Positions 33,720 through 41,386 of a stretch of DNA of 64,000 bases are shown one piece after another; the stretch's first letter is position 1, and each line of letters begins with the position of its first letter. The notes beneath the pieces were generated by a model. It had not been told where the DNA came from and did not search any database. It saw only the letters and a list, made by a program, of their open reading frames with translations. This DNA is from Chloroflexota bacterium (GTDB lineage Bacteria; Chloroflexota; Dormibacteria; Dormibacterales; Dormibacteraceae): contig VBIW01000035.1 of assembly GCA_005880915.1 (NCBI GenBank), forward strand, positions 310,001 to 374,000. The letters run 5' to 3'. The position numbers and the translations under genes are program-made.

Positions 33720-34975
33720 GAGCGTCCCTGGTCGCTCTCGCCCTGGCATGCCTTCTGCTTGCTGCCGACCGGTCAGCTGCCACCGCCGACACCGCGCCGG
33801 ACCCACAGCAGCAAAAGGCCGTCATCGACCAGATCCGAGCGCAGCTCGGGAGCAACCTGGCCGACGCGATGGCAGCCCAGCAGCAGCTCCAGCAATCGCT
33901 GCAGGACAACGCCGCGCAGCAGCAGATTCTCCAGGGCAAGATCAACGAGGTCGCGGCGAAGATCGCTGATCTCGACGTTCAGATCGCTGACGCGCGGCGA
34001 CGCGAGGCGCTTCTCGCGGAGCGCATCGACGCGGAGCGCGCCCAACTTCGACAGCTGAGTCGTGCAATTTATGTCGCGCCCGGCTCGGTCCTGGTGGTGC
34101 TCGCGGAGGCGCAGAGCTTGAGCGACCTTCTGACTCGAATCTCCGACCTCAACGTAGCGGGTGCTCGCGCGACTGAAATCAAGGCGAGCCTCGCGCGTGA
34201 CCTCGACGAGCTGCAGAAAGAGCGCCAGAGGGAGGAGGCCGCACGGGCGGAGCAGGTCATACAGCGCGACCTGCTCAACTCCGAGCTGGCCCAGCTGCAA
34301 GCACTGAAGGCTCAGGAGGAAAGCGCCGTCGCGCAGCTTCAAGACAAGATCGCTGAAACGCAATACGAGCTCGCGCGCCTGAACACCCAATCGGCTCAGC
34401 TTGCACAGGCTGTGACCGACATGCTGCAGCAGCAGCAGGACGCAATCATCTCAGCCGCGATGCAGGCGGTCTGGAGTCAAGTGCAGCTGTGGGAGCAGTC
34501 CAACAATGTCGGCCAGATTCCGACCAGCAGCGGCCATTCCACCAGGTACCGGTTCATCTGGCCCGAGCCGCAGGCGCAGATCTCGCAGGCGTTCGGTCCA
34601 AGCACCTTCTGGTTTGAGCCCGCCTACGGCAAATATCCCCACTTCCACACCGGGATCGACCTGGTCGAGCCATTCGGCTCGCCGGTGTATGCGGCAGATG
34701 ACGGCGTGGTGGCGTTGGTAGGAAGCTCGAGCTCGGGCTATGGCAACTACGTGGTGATCGCGCACTCGGGGGGTCTGGACACGCTCTATGGCCACCTGTC
34801 GACAGCGCTGGTCAAGGTCGGGCAGGCGGTGACCCAGGGGACGCCGGTCGGCCTCGAGGGTTCGAGCGGAAACTCGACCGGCGCGCACCTCCACTTCGAG
34901 CTGCGCATCAACCAGGTCCCGGTCAACCCGGCGCCGTACCTGCCGCCGGGTGCGCCCTCGGCCTTCCGAGGCTGA
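33716..34975 (+). CDS. FtsEX-linked murein hydrolase activator/M23 endopeptidase (EnvC/PcsB-like)
   Basis: 419 residues from GTG 33716, overlapping the ftsX stop (GTGA). Signal peptide (about 1-25), then a long coiled coil rich in Gln/Ala/Glu (about 30-250) and a C-terminal M23 LytM domain (about 290-405). In that domain the zinc ligands are intact: His and Asp in HFHTGIDL, and HLHFE. EnvC is enzymatically dead, but here the ligands are present, so this should be an active endopeptidase or PcsB-like enzyme. Length and architecture match FtsX-bound septal hydrolases. Confidence 0.92.
   Translation: MRASLVALALACLLLAADRSAATADTAPDPQQQKAVIDQIRAQLGSNLADAMAAQQQLQQSLQDNAAQQQILQGKINEVAAKIADLDVQIADARRREALLAERIDAERAQLRQLSRAIYVAPGSVLVVLAEAQSLSDLLTRISDLNVAGARATEIKASLARDLDELQKERQREEAARAEQVIQRDLLNSELAQLQALKAQEESAVAQLQDKIAETQYELARLNTQSAQLAQAVTDMLQQQQDAIISAAMQAVWSQVQLWEQSNNVGQIPTSSGHSTRYRFIWPEPQAQISQAFGPSTFWFEPAYGKYPHFHTGIDLVEPFGSPVYAADDGVVALVGSSSSGYGNYVVIAHSGGLDTLYGHLSTALVKVGQAVTQGTPVGLEGSSGNSTGAHLHFELRINQVPVNPAPYLPPGAPSAFRG
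34956..34971 (+). terminator. Stem-loop at the end of the ftsEX operon
   Basis: CCTCGG-CCTT-CCGAGG lies in the last codons of the M23 gene, ending 2 bases before its stop; a second palindrome, GCTGATCAGC, straddles the stop codon (34971-34980). No T-run follows, so a processed or Rho-dependent end is as likely as intrinsic termination. Confidence 0.3.
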
Positions 34976-34985
34976 TCAGCCCGAG

Positions 34986-35099
34986 CTACTCGTCGGCGGT
35001 CCACTCCGGCTCGTGGGCGACGGGATCCACGCGTACCGAGCGCCAGGCGAAGCGCAAAGCACCTACCGCGATCGTCGCCAGGATCACCACCGTGCGCAT
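34986..35099 (-). CDS. Possible 37-residue small membrane protein
   Basis: An ATG at 35099 opens a frame of 37 codons ending in TAG. The N-terminus is hydrophobic (MRTVVILATIAVGALRFAW) and the tail is charged and acid-rich (DPVAHEPEWTADE), a layout seen in small inner-membrane proteins. The upstream purine run is weak. It lies on the minus strand in a 246-bp gap between the ftsEX-peptidase operon and the YqeY-like gene. No homologue is recognised, so it could be chance. Confidence 0.3.
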   Translation of the reverse strand: MRTVVILATIAVGALRFAWRSVRVDPVAHEPEWTADE

Positions 35100-35221
35100 G
35101 TCGGCATCCCATCTCGCTCTTCCATTGGACCGACTGTAGGGGCCGGGCCACGAGCTGTTCAGGCTGCCTGCACACGAAAAGTCGCATCACTCCATCGGGC
35201 ACAGCGCACCAGGTGGGCCGG

Positions 35222-35557
35222 TCAGAGTTCTTCAAGGTAGGGGGCTAACGTCGCAGCCTCCGCACGCAGCCTCGCCGCCACCTCTTCACGGCCCAGGCGC
35301 TCATACTCGGCCGCGGCAGACATCCGCTCCGACACCTCTGTCCGAAGAATCTCCACGACCTCCTCAATCGAAAGGTCGCGCCGATCGACATCTGCCGCGC
35401 CAACCCCCAACCTGGCGGTCGGACCAGACCGGTTGACAGCCTCCGCATTGTCGATCGCGCTCAAGGCGGAACGGAACACCGCGGCACTGGTAACGTCGCC
35501 GGCCTTCAACGCGACCCTCAGCGACGCCTTGAGGCGTTGTCGCAGATTGTCCGTCAC
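35222..35557 (-). CDS. GatB/YqeY-family protein, short form
   Basis: 111 residues from GTG 35557 (VTDNLRQRLKASLRVALKAGD). YqeY homologues start MSLKERLxxDLKxAMKAGD, are about 147 residues and share a fold with the GatB C-terminal tRNA-binding domain. Here the N-terminal helical part is clear, with RDLSIEEVVEILRTEVSERM and a charged C-terminus ending APYLEEL, where longer members continue. So this is a truncated or minimal form. Function in the family is unsettled. It is divergent from the GNAT gene with only 45 bp between the starts. Confidence 0.75.
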   Translation of the reverse strand: MTDNLRQRLKASLRVALKAGDVTSAAVFRSALSAIDNAEAVNRSGPTARLGVGAADVDRRDLSIEEVVEILRTEVSERMSAAAEYERLGREEVAARLRAEAATLAPYLEEL

Positions 35558-35602
35558 CAGCTCCAGAGAGTAGCCTCGAAACCCGGCGCAGTATTGTCGG
35601 CT

Positions 35603-36094
35603 GTGATCTTGAGCACCATCCGGCTGTGTCGCGACGATGAGCGGGCGGCGATCCTTGCGATCGTCAACTCCGCGGCCGAGGCGTATCGCGGCGTGATCCC
35701 GGCCGATCGGTGGCACGAGCCGTACATGCCGGCTTCGGAGCTCGATCACGAGATCGCCGCCGGCGTCGTCTTCTGGGGCTACGAGACGGACGGACGCCTG
35801 CTCGGCGTGATGGGTATCCAGCCGGTGCGCGACGTCGATCTGATCCGCCACGCATACGTCAAGCCCAACAGCCAGAGGCTCGGCGTAGGAGGTGCGTTGA
35901 TCGACCACCTGCGCGGCCTGACCACGCGAACCATGCTGGTGGGCACCTGGGCCGCCGCCGAATGGGCGATCAGCTTTTATCTCCGCCACGGCTTCGAGCT
36001 GGTCTCCTCCGAGCGCAAAAATGCGCTTCTCAAGAGCTACTGGTCGATCCCGGACCGCCAGGTCGAGACCTCGGTGGTTCTCGAGTCCGCATAG
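35603..36094 (+). CDS. GNAT-family N-acetyltransferase
   Basis: 163 residues from GTG 35603 (VILSTIRLCRDDERAAILAIVN); the frame is open upstream to 35537 but that part overlaps the divergent YqeY-like gene. The acetyl-CoA motif A is YVKPNSQRLGVGGALIDHL (QRxGxG/A), with ISFYLRHGFELV near the C-terminus. Substrates range from amines to antibiotics and protein N-termini, and nothing here narrows it. It is separated by 6 bp from the convergent cupin gene. Confidence 0.85.
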   Translation: MILSTIRLCRDDERAAILAIVNSAAEAYRGVIPADRWHEPYMPASELDHEIAAGVVFWGYETDGRLLGVMGIQPVRDVDLIRHAYVKPNSQRLGVGGALIDHLRGLTTRTMLVGTWAAAEWAISFYLRHGFELVSSERKNALLKSYWSIPDRQVETSVVLESA

Positions 36095-36100
36095 CGGACT

Positions 36101-36484
36101 CTAATCAGGCGGCGGTGGGGACTCCTCCAGCCATCGCGTTTCGCCGGCCGCGACAGCGAGATGCGACATTGGTTTCTGGCTGCCCGCGCCGTGCCAGTGC
36201 TCCTCCCCCGGATCCGCCGCCACCGTGTCGTGCAGCTCGATTCGCTGCGGCTTCTGTCCTCGCACCTGGACCCAGCCCTCACCCTCGATGACGTGCAGCA
36301 GCTGGCCTCCCGGGTGCGAGTGCCAGTTGTTTCTGGCACCGGGCTCGAACCGCACGACCGCGGCGAAGATGGACCCCGGTTGCGCGGCCTCCATGAGCCC
36401 TCGCAAAGCTGTCCTGCCGGTGAAATGCTCTCGTTCCGCGGGCTTTTCGGTTTTCAGCGATTCGGGCCGCGATGTGATCTTCAT
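36101..36484 (-). CDS. Small cupin-domain protein
   Basis: 127 residues from ATG 36484. One cupin barrel with metal ligands in motif 1 (NNWHSHPGGQLLHVIEGEG, HxHx(3-4)Q/E) and motif 2 (PGEEHWHGAG). The family includes quercetin-dioxygenase-like and carboxymuconolactone-associated proteins. The sequence GRTALRGLMEAA at the N-terminus and PMSHLAVA near the end match the cupin group often fused or adjacent to carboxymuconolactone decarboxylases. It ends in a Pro-rich tail (SPPPPD). No functional context. Confidence 0.85.
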   Translation of the reverse strand: MKITSRPESLKTEKPAEREHFTGRTALRGLMEAAQPGSIFAAVVRFEPGARNNWHSHPGGQLLHVIEGEGWVQVRGQKPQRIELHDTVAADPGEEHWHGAGSQKPMSHLAVAAGETRWLEESPPPPD

Positions 36485-36515
36485 GCGTTCAGCCTAATCC
36501 CGACCGATTTCGCCC

Positions 36516-36578
36516 CGTTGTATCCAACGGAGCTCGTCGAGCGCGCGGATCCGGCTCCGTTGGACTCACCGAGGCGAA
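36516..36578. repeat. 63-bp dispersed repeat, copy 1
   Basis: Aligned without gaps to the copy at 51660-51722. The first 15 bases (CGTTGTATCCAACGG) are identical, then comes a 21-bp unrelated centre. Next an identical 12-bp block (CGGCTCCGTTGG), 2 different bases, TCACCGA, one different base and GCG. In this copy CCAACGGAGC (36524-36533) and GCTCCGTTGG (36554-36563) form a perfect 10-bp inverted repeat. It lies in the divergent gap between the cupin gene and the haem-operon regulator, 28 bp from that regulator's start. Confidence 0.8.
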
Positions 36579-36605
36579 TCGAAAGGGTGGTAGATTTAGC
36601 CAGTT

Positions 36606-37277
36606 TTGACCAGGAACGATGCGGTTGCGACCAAGCAGGCAGACCACAACCGCTGGCTCACGCTGGGCCAGGCCAGCCGCACCCTCGGTGTCACCCCCAA
36701 CACCCTGCGCCGCTGGGCGGACCGGAACCAGATCCCGTCATTTGTCACGCCCGGCGGCCATCGACGGTTTCTCGCCGCCGCCCTCGACGCCTTTCTCCCG
36801 ACCGACCGGGTCCGGCGCCCCGCCCTGGCCACCATGGGCGCGTCGTCCGATCGCATGGCCCGCGCCTATCGCCGGGCGCGACCCTACGCTCAGGCCCACG
36901 AGCCAGAGGGATGGTTCGCCGCGCTCTCTGATGCCGAACGCAGCGGCTTCCGCGAACGCGGCATGCAGCTCCTGAGCGACCTGCTTCGGCAGCTCGACGT
37001 CGAACGTGGCGAGGCGGCCGCGCTGATCACTGCGGCCGAGGGACACGCGAGCGAGTACGGAGCCGAGGCGGCGCGGCACGGTGCGTCGTTGAGCGAGACG
37101 GTCGAGGCATTCCTCCGCTTTCGCAAGCCGTTCGTCGACGAGCTGGCGCTGCTCGCCCGCCGCAGGCGGCTCGATACCCGCGAAGCAACGGCGCTGCTGG
37201 TGGACGCGGAGTCGGCGCTCGACCGCCTGCTCGTCGCGCTGATGACAGGTCACACCACCCTCGGAAGGACGACGTGA
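36606..37277 (+). CDS. HTH regulator heading the haem operon (BldC/MerR-like N-terminus)
   Basis: 223 residues from TTG 36606, the only start in frame. The N-terminal winged helix (about 15-55) reads WLTLGQASRTLGVTPNTLRRWADRNQIPSFVTPGGHRRF, split here as LGVTPNTLRRW and TPGGHRRF, the BldC/MerR-type DNA-binding signature. The rest is an all-helical domain (about 95-215) of unknown type with no Cys and several His. It overlaps hemA as GTGA, so it belongs to the haem operon and may sense haem or a precursor. A TAGATT at 36591-36596 could be its -10 box, making the mRNA nearly leaderless. Confidence 0.83.
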   Translation: MTRNDAVATKQADHNRWLTLGQASRTLGVTPNTLRRWADRNQIPSFVTPGGHRRFLAAALDAFLPTDRVRRPALATMGASSDRMARAYRRARPYAQAHEPEGWFAALSDAERSGFRERGMQLLSDLLRQLDVERGEAAALITAAEGHASEYGAEAARHGASLSETVEAFLRFRKPFVDELALLARRRRLDTREATALLVDAESALDRLLVALMTGHTTLGRTT

Positions 37278-38164
37278 GCGAACCCTGGGCTCTTACATCC
37301 TCGGCTGGTGATGTCGACCCAACCGCTCGCGCTGCAAATGCGCGGGAGTTTGAACAGTGGATCGCCGCCGGCGGTTGCGGAGTGGCGCTGGTGACCTGCC
37401 ATCGCGCTGAGCTCTATGGCTTTGGCCAGCAGCCCGCGCTGGGGGCGGTACGCATGCTTGCGGGTGAAGGGGCAATCGCCCATCTCCTGCGTGTCGCCTG
37501 CGGGCTCGAAAGCGTCATCGTCGGCGAGGATGAGGTCCTGCACCAGGTCCGCCAGGCGCTGAGTCGAGCCCGTGCGATCAAGGCCGTGGACCGGCGGCTG
37601 AACCGCCTTTTCGAGACCGCGATCGCGACAGGCCGGCAGGCTCGATCCGGTCGGACTGCTTCCAGCGGCAACCTCGCCCAGAGCGCCGTGGCATGGCTGC
37701 AGGGCAAGACCGTCGTGTCAGGTCAGCTCGTCGTGGTCGCCGGCGCGGGCCGGATGGGCGCCGCGCTCGCGCATTCGGTCGCGGACGCCGGAGCGGAGGT
37801 GATCATCGCCAGCCGCGACGCCGCCAAGGCGGCGCGCCTCGCCCACATATATGGCGGGCGTGGCGTCGACCTGCCGACCGGCGCCAGGTTGACCTCCGGG
37901 GCGGCGGGCGTCGCAGTCGCCCTGGGTGGCCAGTGGACGGAGCTCGGAGCGATGGCGGGCCTCGACCTGCCACCGATTGCCGACATCTCCGCGCCACAGG
38001 CAGTTCCGGATGCGGTTCGGCGTCACCTTAACGGGGGCTTCCTGGGCATCGACGACCTCTACCGCCAGAGCGACGCCCTCCCTCGCGCATATATAGAAGA
38101 CGCGCGAGGTTTGGTGGCCGCGAAGACGGCCGAGCTCGTGGCCAGGCTGGACCGCCTCGTATGA
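37274..38164 (+). CDS. hemA: Glutamyl-tRNA reductase (HemA), short form
   Basis: 296 residues from GTG 37274; the usual length is about 420. The catalytic Cys42 is present in LVTCHRAELYGFG, with GEDEVLHQVRQAL and GRQARSGRTASSGN. The NADPH-binding domain (VVVAGAGRMGAALAHSVADAG) follows. The C-terminal helical dimerisation domain is missing: the protein stops at about the end of the spinal helix region. The N-terminus also lacks the usual His-x-x-Ala-Pro motif. It converts Glu-tRNA to glutamate-1-semialdehyde, the first step of C5 haem synthesis. All other pathway neighbours support the call. Confidence 0.88.
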   Translation: MSEPWALTSSAGDVDPTARAANAREFEQWIAAGGCGVALVTCHRAELYGFGQQPALGAVRMLAGEGAIAHLLRVACGLESVIVGEDEVLHQVRQALSRARAIKAVDRRLNRLFETAIATGRQARSGRTASSGNLAQSAVAWLQGKTVVSGQLVVVAGAGRMGAALAHSVADAGAEVIIASRDAAKAARLAHIYGGRGVDLPTGARLTSGAAGVAVALGGQWTELGAMAGLDLPPIADISAPQAVPDAVRRHLNGGFLGIDDLYRQSDALPRAYIEDARGLVAAKTAELVARLDRLV

Positions 38165-39045
38165 AGATCCGGCTTGGCACTCGAGGATCCGCTCTCGCCC
38201 TGGCTCAAAGCGAGTGGTTTGCCGAGCGCCTGAGCGCTGCCGGCCACGAAGTCGAGGTGGTGCGCATCGTCACAGAGGGCGACGTGCGCCCTGCCGACAC
38301 GGAACCAGGCGAGGGCATCTTCGTGGTCGCCATCGCACGCGCCCTGATGCGCGGCGAGATCGACGTCGCTGTGCACAGCGCAAAGGACGTTCCGCTGGAG
38401 GACGAGCCGCAGCTGGCCATCGCGGCTTACCCGGAGCGGGCTGATCCGCGCGACGCGCTGGTCACGGGCTCCGGGAGCCAGTCGATCGCCACGCTGCCGG
38501 CGAACGCGACGGTAGGTACGGACAGCCCGCGACGCGCTGGATTCATGCGCGCCGCGCGCCCCGATCTGCGCATCGTGCCGTTGCACGGCAACGTCGACAC
38601 TCGGTTGCGGCGTCTCGATGCGGGTGAGGTCGATGCCCTCGTGATCGCGGCCGCCGGCCTCGACCGGCTTGGTCGCGGCGCGCGAATCGACCAGCGGATC
38701 GACACGGGACTGGTCACGCCCGCGCCTGGTCAGGGCGCGCTCGCCATCCAGGCGCGGCGGTCCGACACCTCGGTGCTCGAAGTTCTTGCCGCGCACGATC
38801 AGCCTGACATCCGGCTTGCCGTCGAGGCGGAGCGCCGCGTGCTCAGCGCGACGGGCGGCACGTGCCGCGCGCCGGTGGGCGCGGTCGCGTCCATCGACGA
38901 CCAGACTTTCACGATGGTTGTTGGTGGAGTCAACAGCGACGGCTCGGACCGCAACGTCGAATTACTGCGCGGCAAGCGCGCCGAACTGATCGAGCTCGCG
39001 CATGACGCCGGGAAGCGGCTGGCGGGTGCGGTGATGCTGCGATGA
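38161..39045 (+). CDS. hemC: Porphobilinogen deaminase (hydroxymethylbilane synthase, HemC)
   Basis: 294 residues, ATG 38161 overlapping hemA. LGTRGSALALAQSEW at the N-terminus, active-site VHSAKDVPLEDEP, RRAGFMRAARPDLR and Cys235 in GGTCRAPVG, to which the dipyrromethane cofactor binds. It joins four porphobilinogen molecules into hydroxymethylbilane. It is slightly short (family about 305-315), but all motifs are intact. It overlaps the hemD/hemB gene by 4 nt. Confidence 0.95.
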   Translation: MKIRLGTRGSALALAQSEWFAERLSAAGHEVEVVRIVTEGDVRPADTEPGEGIFVVAIARALMRGEIDVAVHSAKDVPLEDEPQLAIAAYPERADPRDALVTGSGSQSIATLPANATVGTDSPRRAGFMRAARPDLRIVPLHGNVDTRLRRLDAGEVDALVIAAAGLDRLGRGARIDQRIDTGLVTPAPGQGALAIQARRSDTSVLEVLAAHDQPDIRLAVEAERRVLSATGGTCRAPVGAVASIDDQTFTMVVGGVNSDGSDRNVELLRGKRAELIELAHDAGKRLAGAVMLR

Positions 39046-40712
39046 CCGCGGTGCTCGTGACGAGGCCGGCCGGAGCGCGCGATCCACTGGTCACGGAGCT
39101 CGAGTCTCGAGGCTACCGCGTTAGCGCCGTGCCTACAGTCCTCACGAGGCCAATCGCTGTGGACTGGCCGGATATCGCCGGGTACGACTGGGTGGTCGTT
39201 ACGAGTGCGGCGGGCGTCGATGCGCTGCCCGTGGCTCTGGCAGGTCCACGCTGGGCCGCGGTCAGTGAATCGACGGCTGCGGCTCTGCGCGCGAAGGGGG
39301 TGGAGGCCGACCTGGTGCCGGCCGAGGCCAACGGCGCGGGACTCGCCGAGGCGCTGCCGGACCCCCGGGGCGTGCGCGTCTTGCTCGTGCGCGCCTCCCT
39401 CGCGGATTCCGATTTGCCTACCCGGCTCCGTGAACGCGGCGCGCTGGTGGACGACGTCACCGCCTACGAGACGGTCGAAGGGCCGGCCGAATCGGCGGAC
39501 GATCTGCGCCACGCCCTGCAACAGCCGGACCTGGCGGCGGTCGTTTTCGCGTCCGGGTCGGCCGTTCGCGGCTTCGCCAAGCTTGGCGGCTCGACGGCGT
39601 TGCCCGCGATCACGATCGGTCCGCGAACCACCGCAGTCGCAAGGGACGCCGGTTTCAACGTGCTGGCCGAGTCCCCCGGACCGAGCGTTCGCCAGCTGGC
39701 GGCGACCGTGACGCGCGCGATTCCGGCGATGATGACTCTGGGACCGCGCAGGCCGCGACGGCTCAGGACCAACGCCGCCGTGCGCGCGCTGGTTCGCGAA
39801 ACAAGGCTCGACCCGTCGCAGCTGATCGCGCCGCTGTTCGTCATCCCCGGCCGCGAGCAGAGTCATGAGATCGCCTCGCTCAAGGGCCACCACCGGCTTA
39901 CACCGGACCTCGCGCTGCGCGAGGCGCACCGGCTGGCGGAGCTCGGTGTCGGAGGCGTGCTCCTTTTTGGCATCCCCGATGCAAAGGATCCCGAAGGTTC
40001 GGGCGCCGACGACCCGCGCGGTCCGGTGCCTGAGACGCTGCGACTCTTGCACCGCGAGGGACTACCCCTCGCGCTGACCGCCGACGTGTGCCTGTGTGAG
40101 TACACGTCGCACGGCCACTGCGGAATCCTGGACGGGGACACGGTGGACAACGACGCCTCGTTGAGGCGGCTTGCCGCCGCCGCCATCGCCTATGCCGAGG
40201 CCGGCGCAGACATTGTCGGACCGAGCGCAATGATGGACGGCCAGGTCGCCGCCCTGCGTTCCGGACTCGACGGGGCCGGCTTTGGCAGCACCGCGATCAT
40301 GGCGTATGCGTCGAAGCACGCCTCGAACCTGTACGGTCCGTTCCGCGACGCCGCCGGATCAACGCCGAGCTTCGGTGACCGCAAGTCATACCAGATGGAT
40401 CCCGCCAACGGCCGCGAAGCGCTTGGGGAGATGGAGCTCGACGCGGCGGAGGGCGCCGACATCCTGATGGTCAAGCCGGCGATCACATCCCTCGATCTCC
40501 TCGCGCGGGCGCGCGATCGCTTCGACCTCGCGCTCGCCGCGTACCAGGTGAGCGGAGAGGCCGCGATGATCGAGGCGGCCGCAGAGCGGGGATGGTTGGA
40601 CAGGCGCGGCGCAATCCTCGAATCGCTCACAGCCATCGTCAGGGCAGGCGCCGGCATCGTCATCACGTACTTCGCCGCCGACGCCGCGGCGTGGCTGCGC
40701 GAGCGCCGATGA
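39042..40712 (+). CDS. HemD-HemB fusion: uroporphyrinogen-III synthase plus delta-aminolevulinic acid dehydratase
   Basis: 556 residues from ATG 39042. Residues about 1-225 are a HemD fold (VLVTRPAGARDPLVTELESRG ... VVFASGSAVRGFAKLGG ... TAVARDAGFNVLAESP). Residues about 235-556 are a complete HemB: RPRRLRTNAAVRALVRET, zinc ligands in DVCLCEYTSHGHCG, and both Schiff-base lysines in AYASKHAS and MVKPAITS. The frame is continuous with no stop at the junction. Two adjacent internal ATGs near residue 231 have no ribosome-binding site, so one fused protein is expected. It performs steps 2 and 4 of the pathway, with step 3 (HemC) encoded just upstream. Confidence 0.93.
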   Translation: MTAVLVTRPAGARDPLVTELESRGYRVSAVPTVLTRPIAVDWPDIAGYDWVVVTSAAGVDALPVALAGPRWAAVSESTAAALRAKGVEADLVPAEANGAGLAEALPDPRGVRVLLVRASLADSDLPTRLRERGALVDDVTAYETVEGPAESADDLRHALQQPDLAAVVFASGSAVRGFAKLGGSTALPAITIGPRTTAVARDAGFNVLAESPGPSVRQLAATVTRAIPAMMTLGPRRPRRLRTNAAVRALVRETRLDPSQLIAPLFVIPGREQSHEIASLKGHHRLTPDLALREAHRLAELGVGGVLLFGIPDAKDPEGSGADDPRGPVPETLRLLHREGLPLALTADVCLCEYTSHGHCGILDGDTVDNDASLRRLAAAAIAYAEAGADIVGPSAMMDGQVAALRSGLDGAGFGSTAIMAYASKHASNLYGPFRDAAGSTPSFGDRKSYQMDPANGREALGEMELDAAEGADILMVKPAITSLDLLARARDRFDLALAAYQVSGEAAMIEAAAERGWLDRRGAILESLTAIVRAGAGIVITYFAADAAAWLRERR

Positions 40713-41386
40713 CGGAAAGCCGCTACGTGCACGCGCTCGCGCTCGGACTCGATCCCGCTTGGCGGCGCCAAACCCGCGCCGAGCGCTGCCGCACGGCGGA
40801 GGAGTTATGCTCTGCGGCTACATCTCCATCGGACGTCACCACGTTCGGCTACTCGATGATCGGGCTCAAAGCCGGGGTGGATGTTCTCCTGTGGAGCCTT
40901 TCGCCGTCTCTCGAGGCGCTCGAAGAACGGAGCGCGGGCGTGCTGCGGGCGGGTATGGGCGCGTGGATGACCGCGCGTCACAGCTTTCTCGGCATCATCA
41001 AACCGTCGCAGTACGTCAAGCGGCCTACCTCACAGGAGCAATCCCTGTTCGAAGGCGAACGCTCGAGGTACCTCATCGTCTATCCGTTCACCAAGAGCAC
41101 GGACTGGTACCTGCTGACGCAGGAAGAACGGCAGAAGGTGATGAACGAGCACATGAAGGTTGGGCACGGCTACAAGCAGGTCCGTCAGCTGCTCGCCTAC
41201 TCTTTCGGGGTCGACGACATGGACTTCCTCGTCGCATACGAGACCGATGACCTTCCCGCGTTCGGAGAGCTCGTCCGCGATCTGCGCGGGACCGAAAGCC
41301 GGCGCTCGACCGTGCGCGACACGCCCATCCTTACGGGGATACACCGGCCGATCGAGGAGATAACCAGGCTGCTGGGCGCGGAATGA
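40709..41386 (+). CDS. hemQ: Coproheme decarboxylase HemQ (chlorite-dismutase family)
   Basis: 225 residues from ATG 40709 (overlapping the previous stop; the open frame extends upstream only as shadow). HemQ landmarks: YPFTKSTDWYLL (Tyr and Lys of the active site), MNEHMKVGHGYKQVRQLLAYSFGVDD-type segment with proximal His, and LVAYETDDLPAF. The family oxidatively decarboxylates coproheme to protoheme with peroxide. A dismutase role on chlorite is unlikely because the surrounding genes are all haem biosynthetic. Presence of HemQ with HemH marks the coproporphyrin-dependent route used by monoderm bacteria. Confidence 0.92.
   Translation: MTESRYVHALALGLDPAWRRQTRAERCRTAEELCSAATSPSDVTTFGYSMIGLKAGVDVLLWSLSPSLEALEERSAGVLRAGMGAWMTARHSFLGIIKPSQYVKRPTSQEQSLFEGERSRYLIVYPFTKSTDWYLLTQEERQKVMNEHMKVGHGYKQVRQLLAYSFGVDDMDFLVAYETDDLPAFGELVRDLRGTESRRSTVRDTPILTGIHRPIEEITRLLGAE

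Noticed and set aside
39735..39740. Internal ATG-ATG as a separate hemB start
   Set aside because: No Shine-Dalgarno upstream and no stop separating hemD; a single fused frame is simpler.
40709..41386. Chlorite dismutase as detoxification enzyme
   Set aside because: The haem-operon setting and the HemQ-type YPFTK...WY motif favour coproheme decarboxylase.
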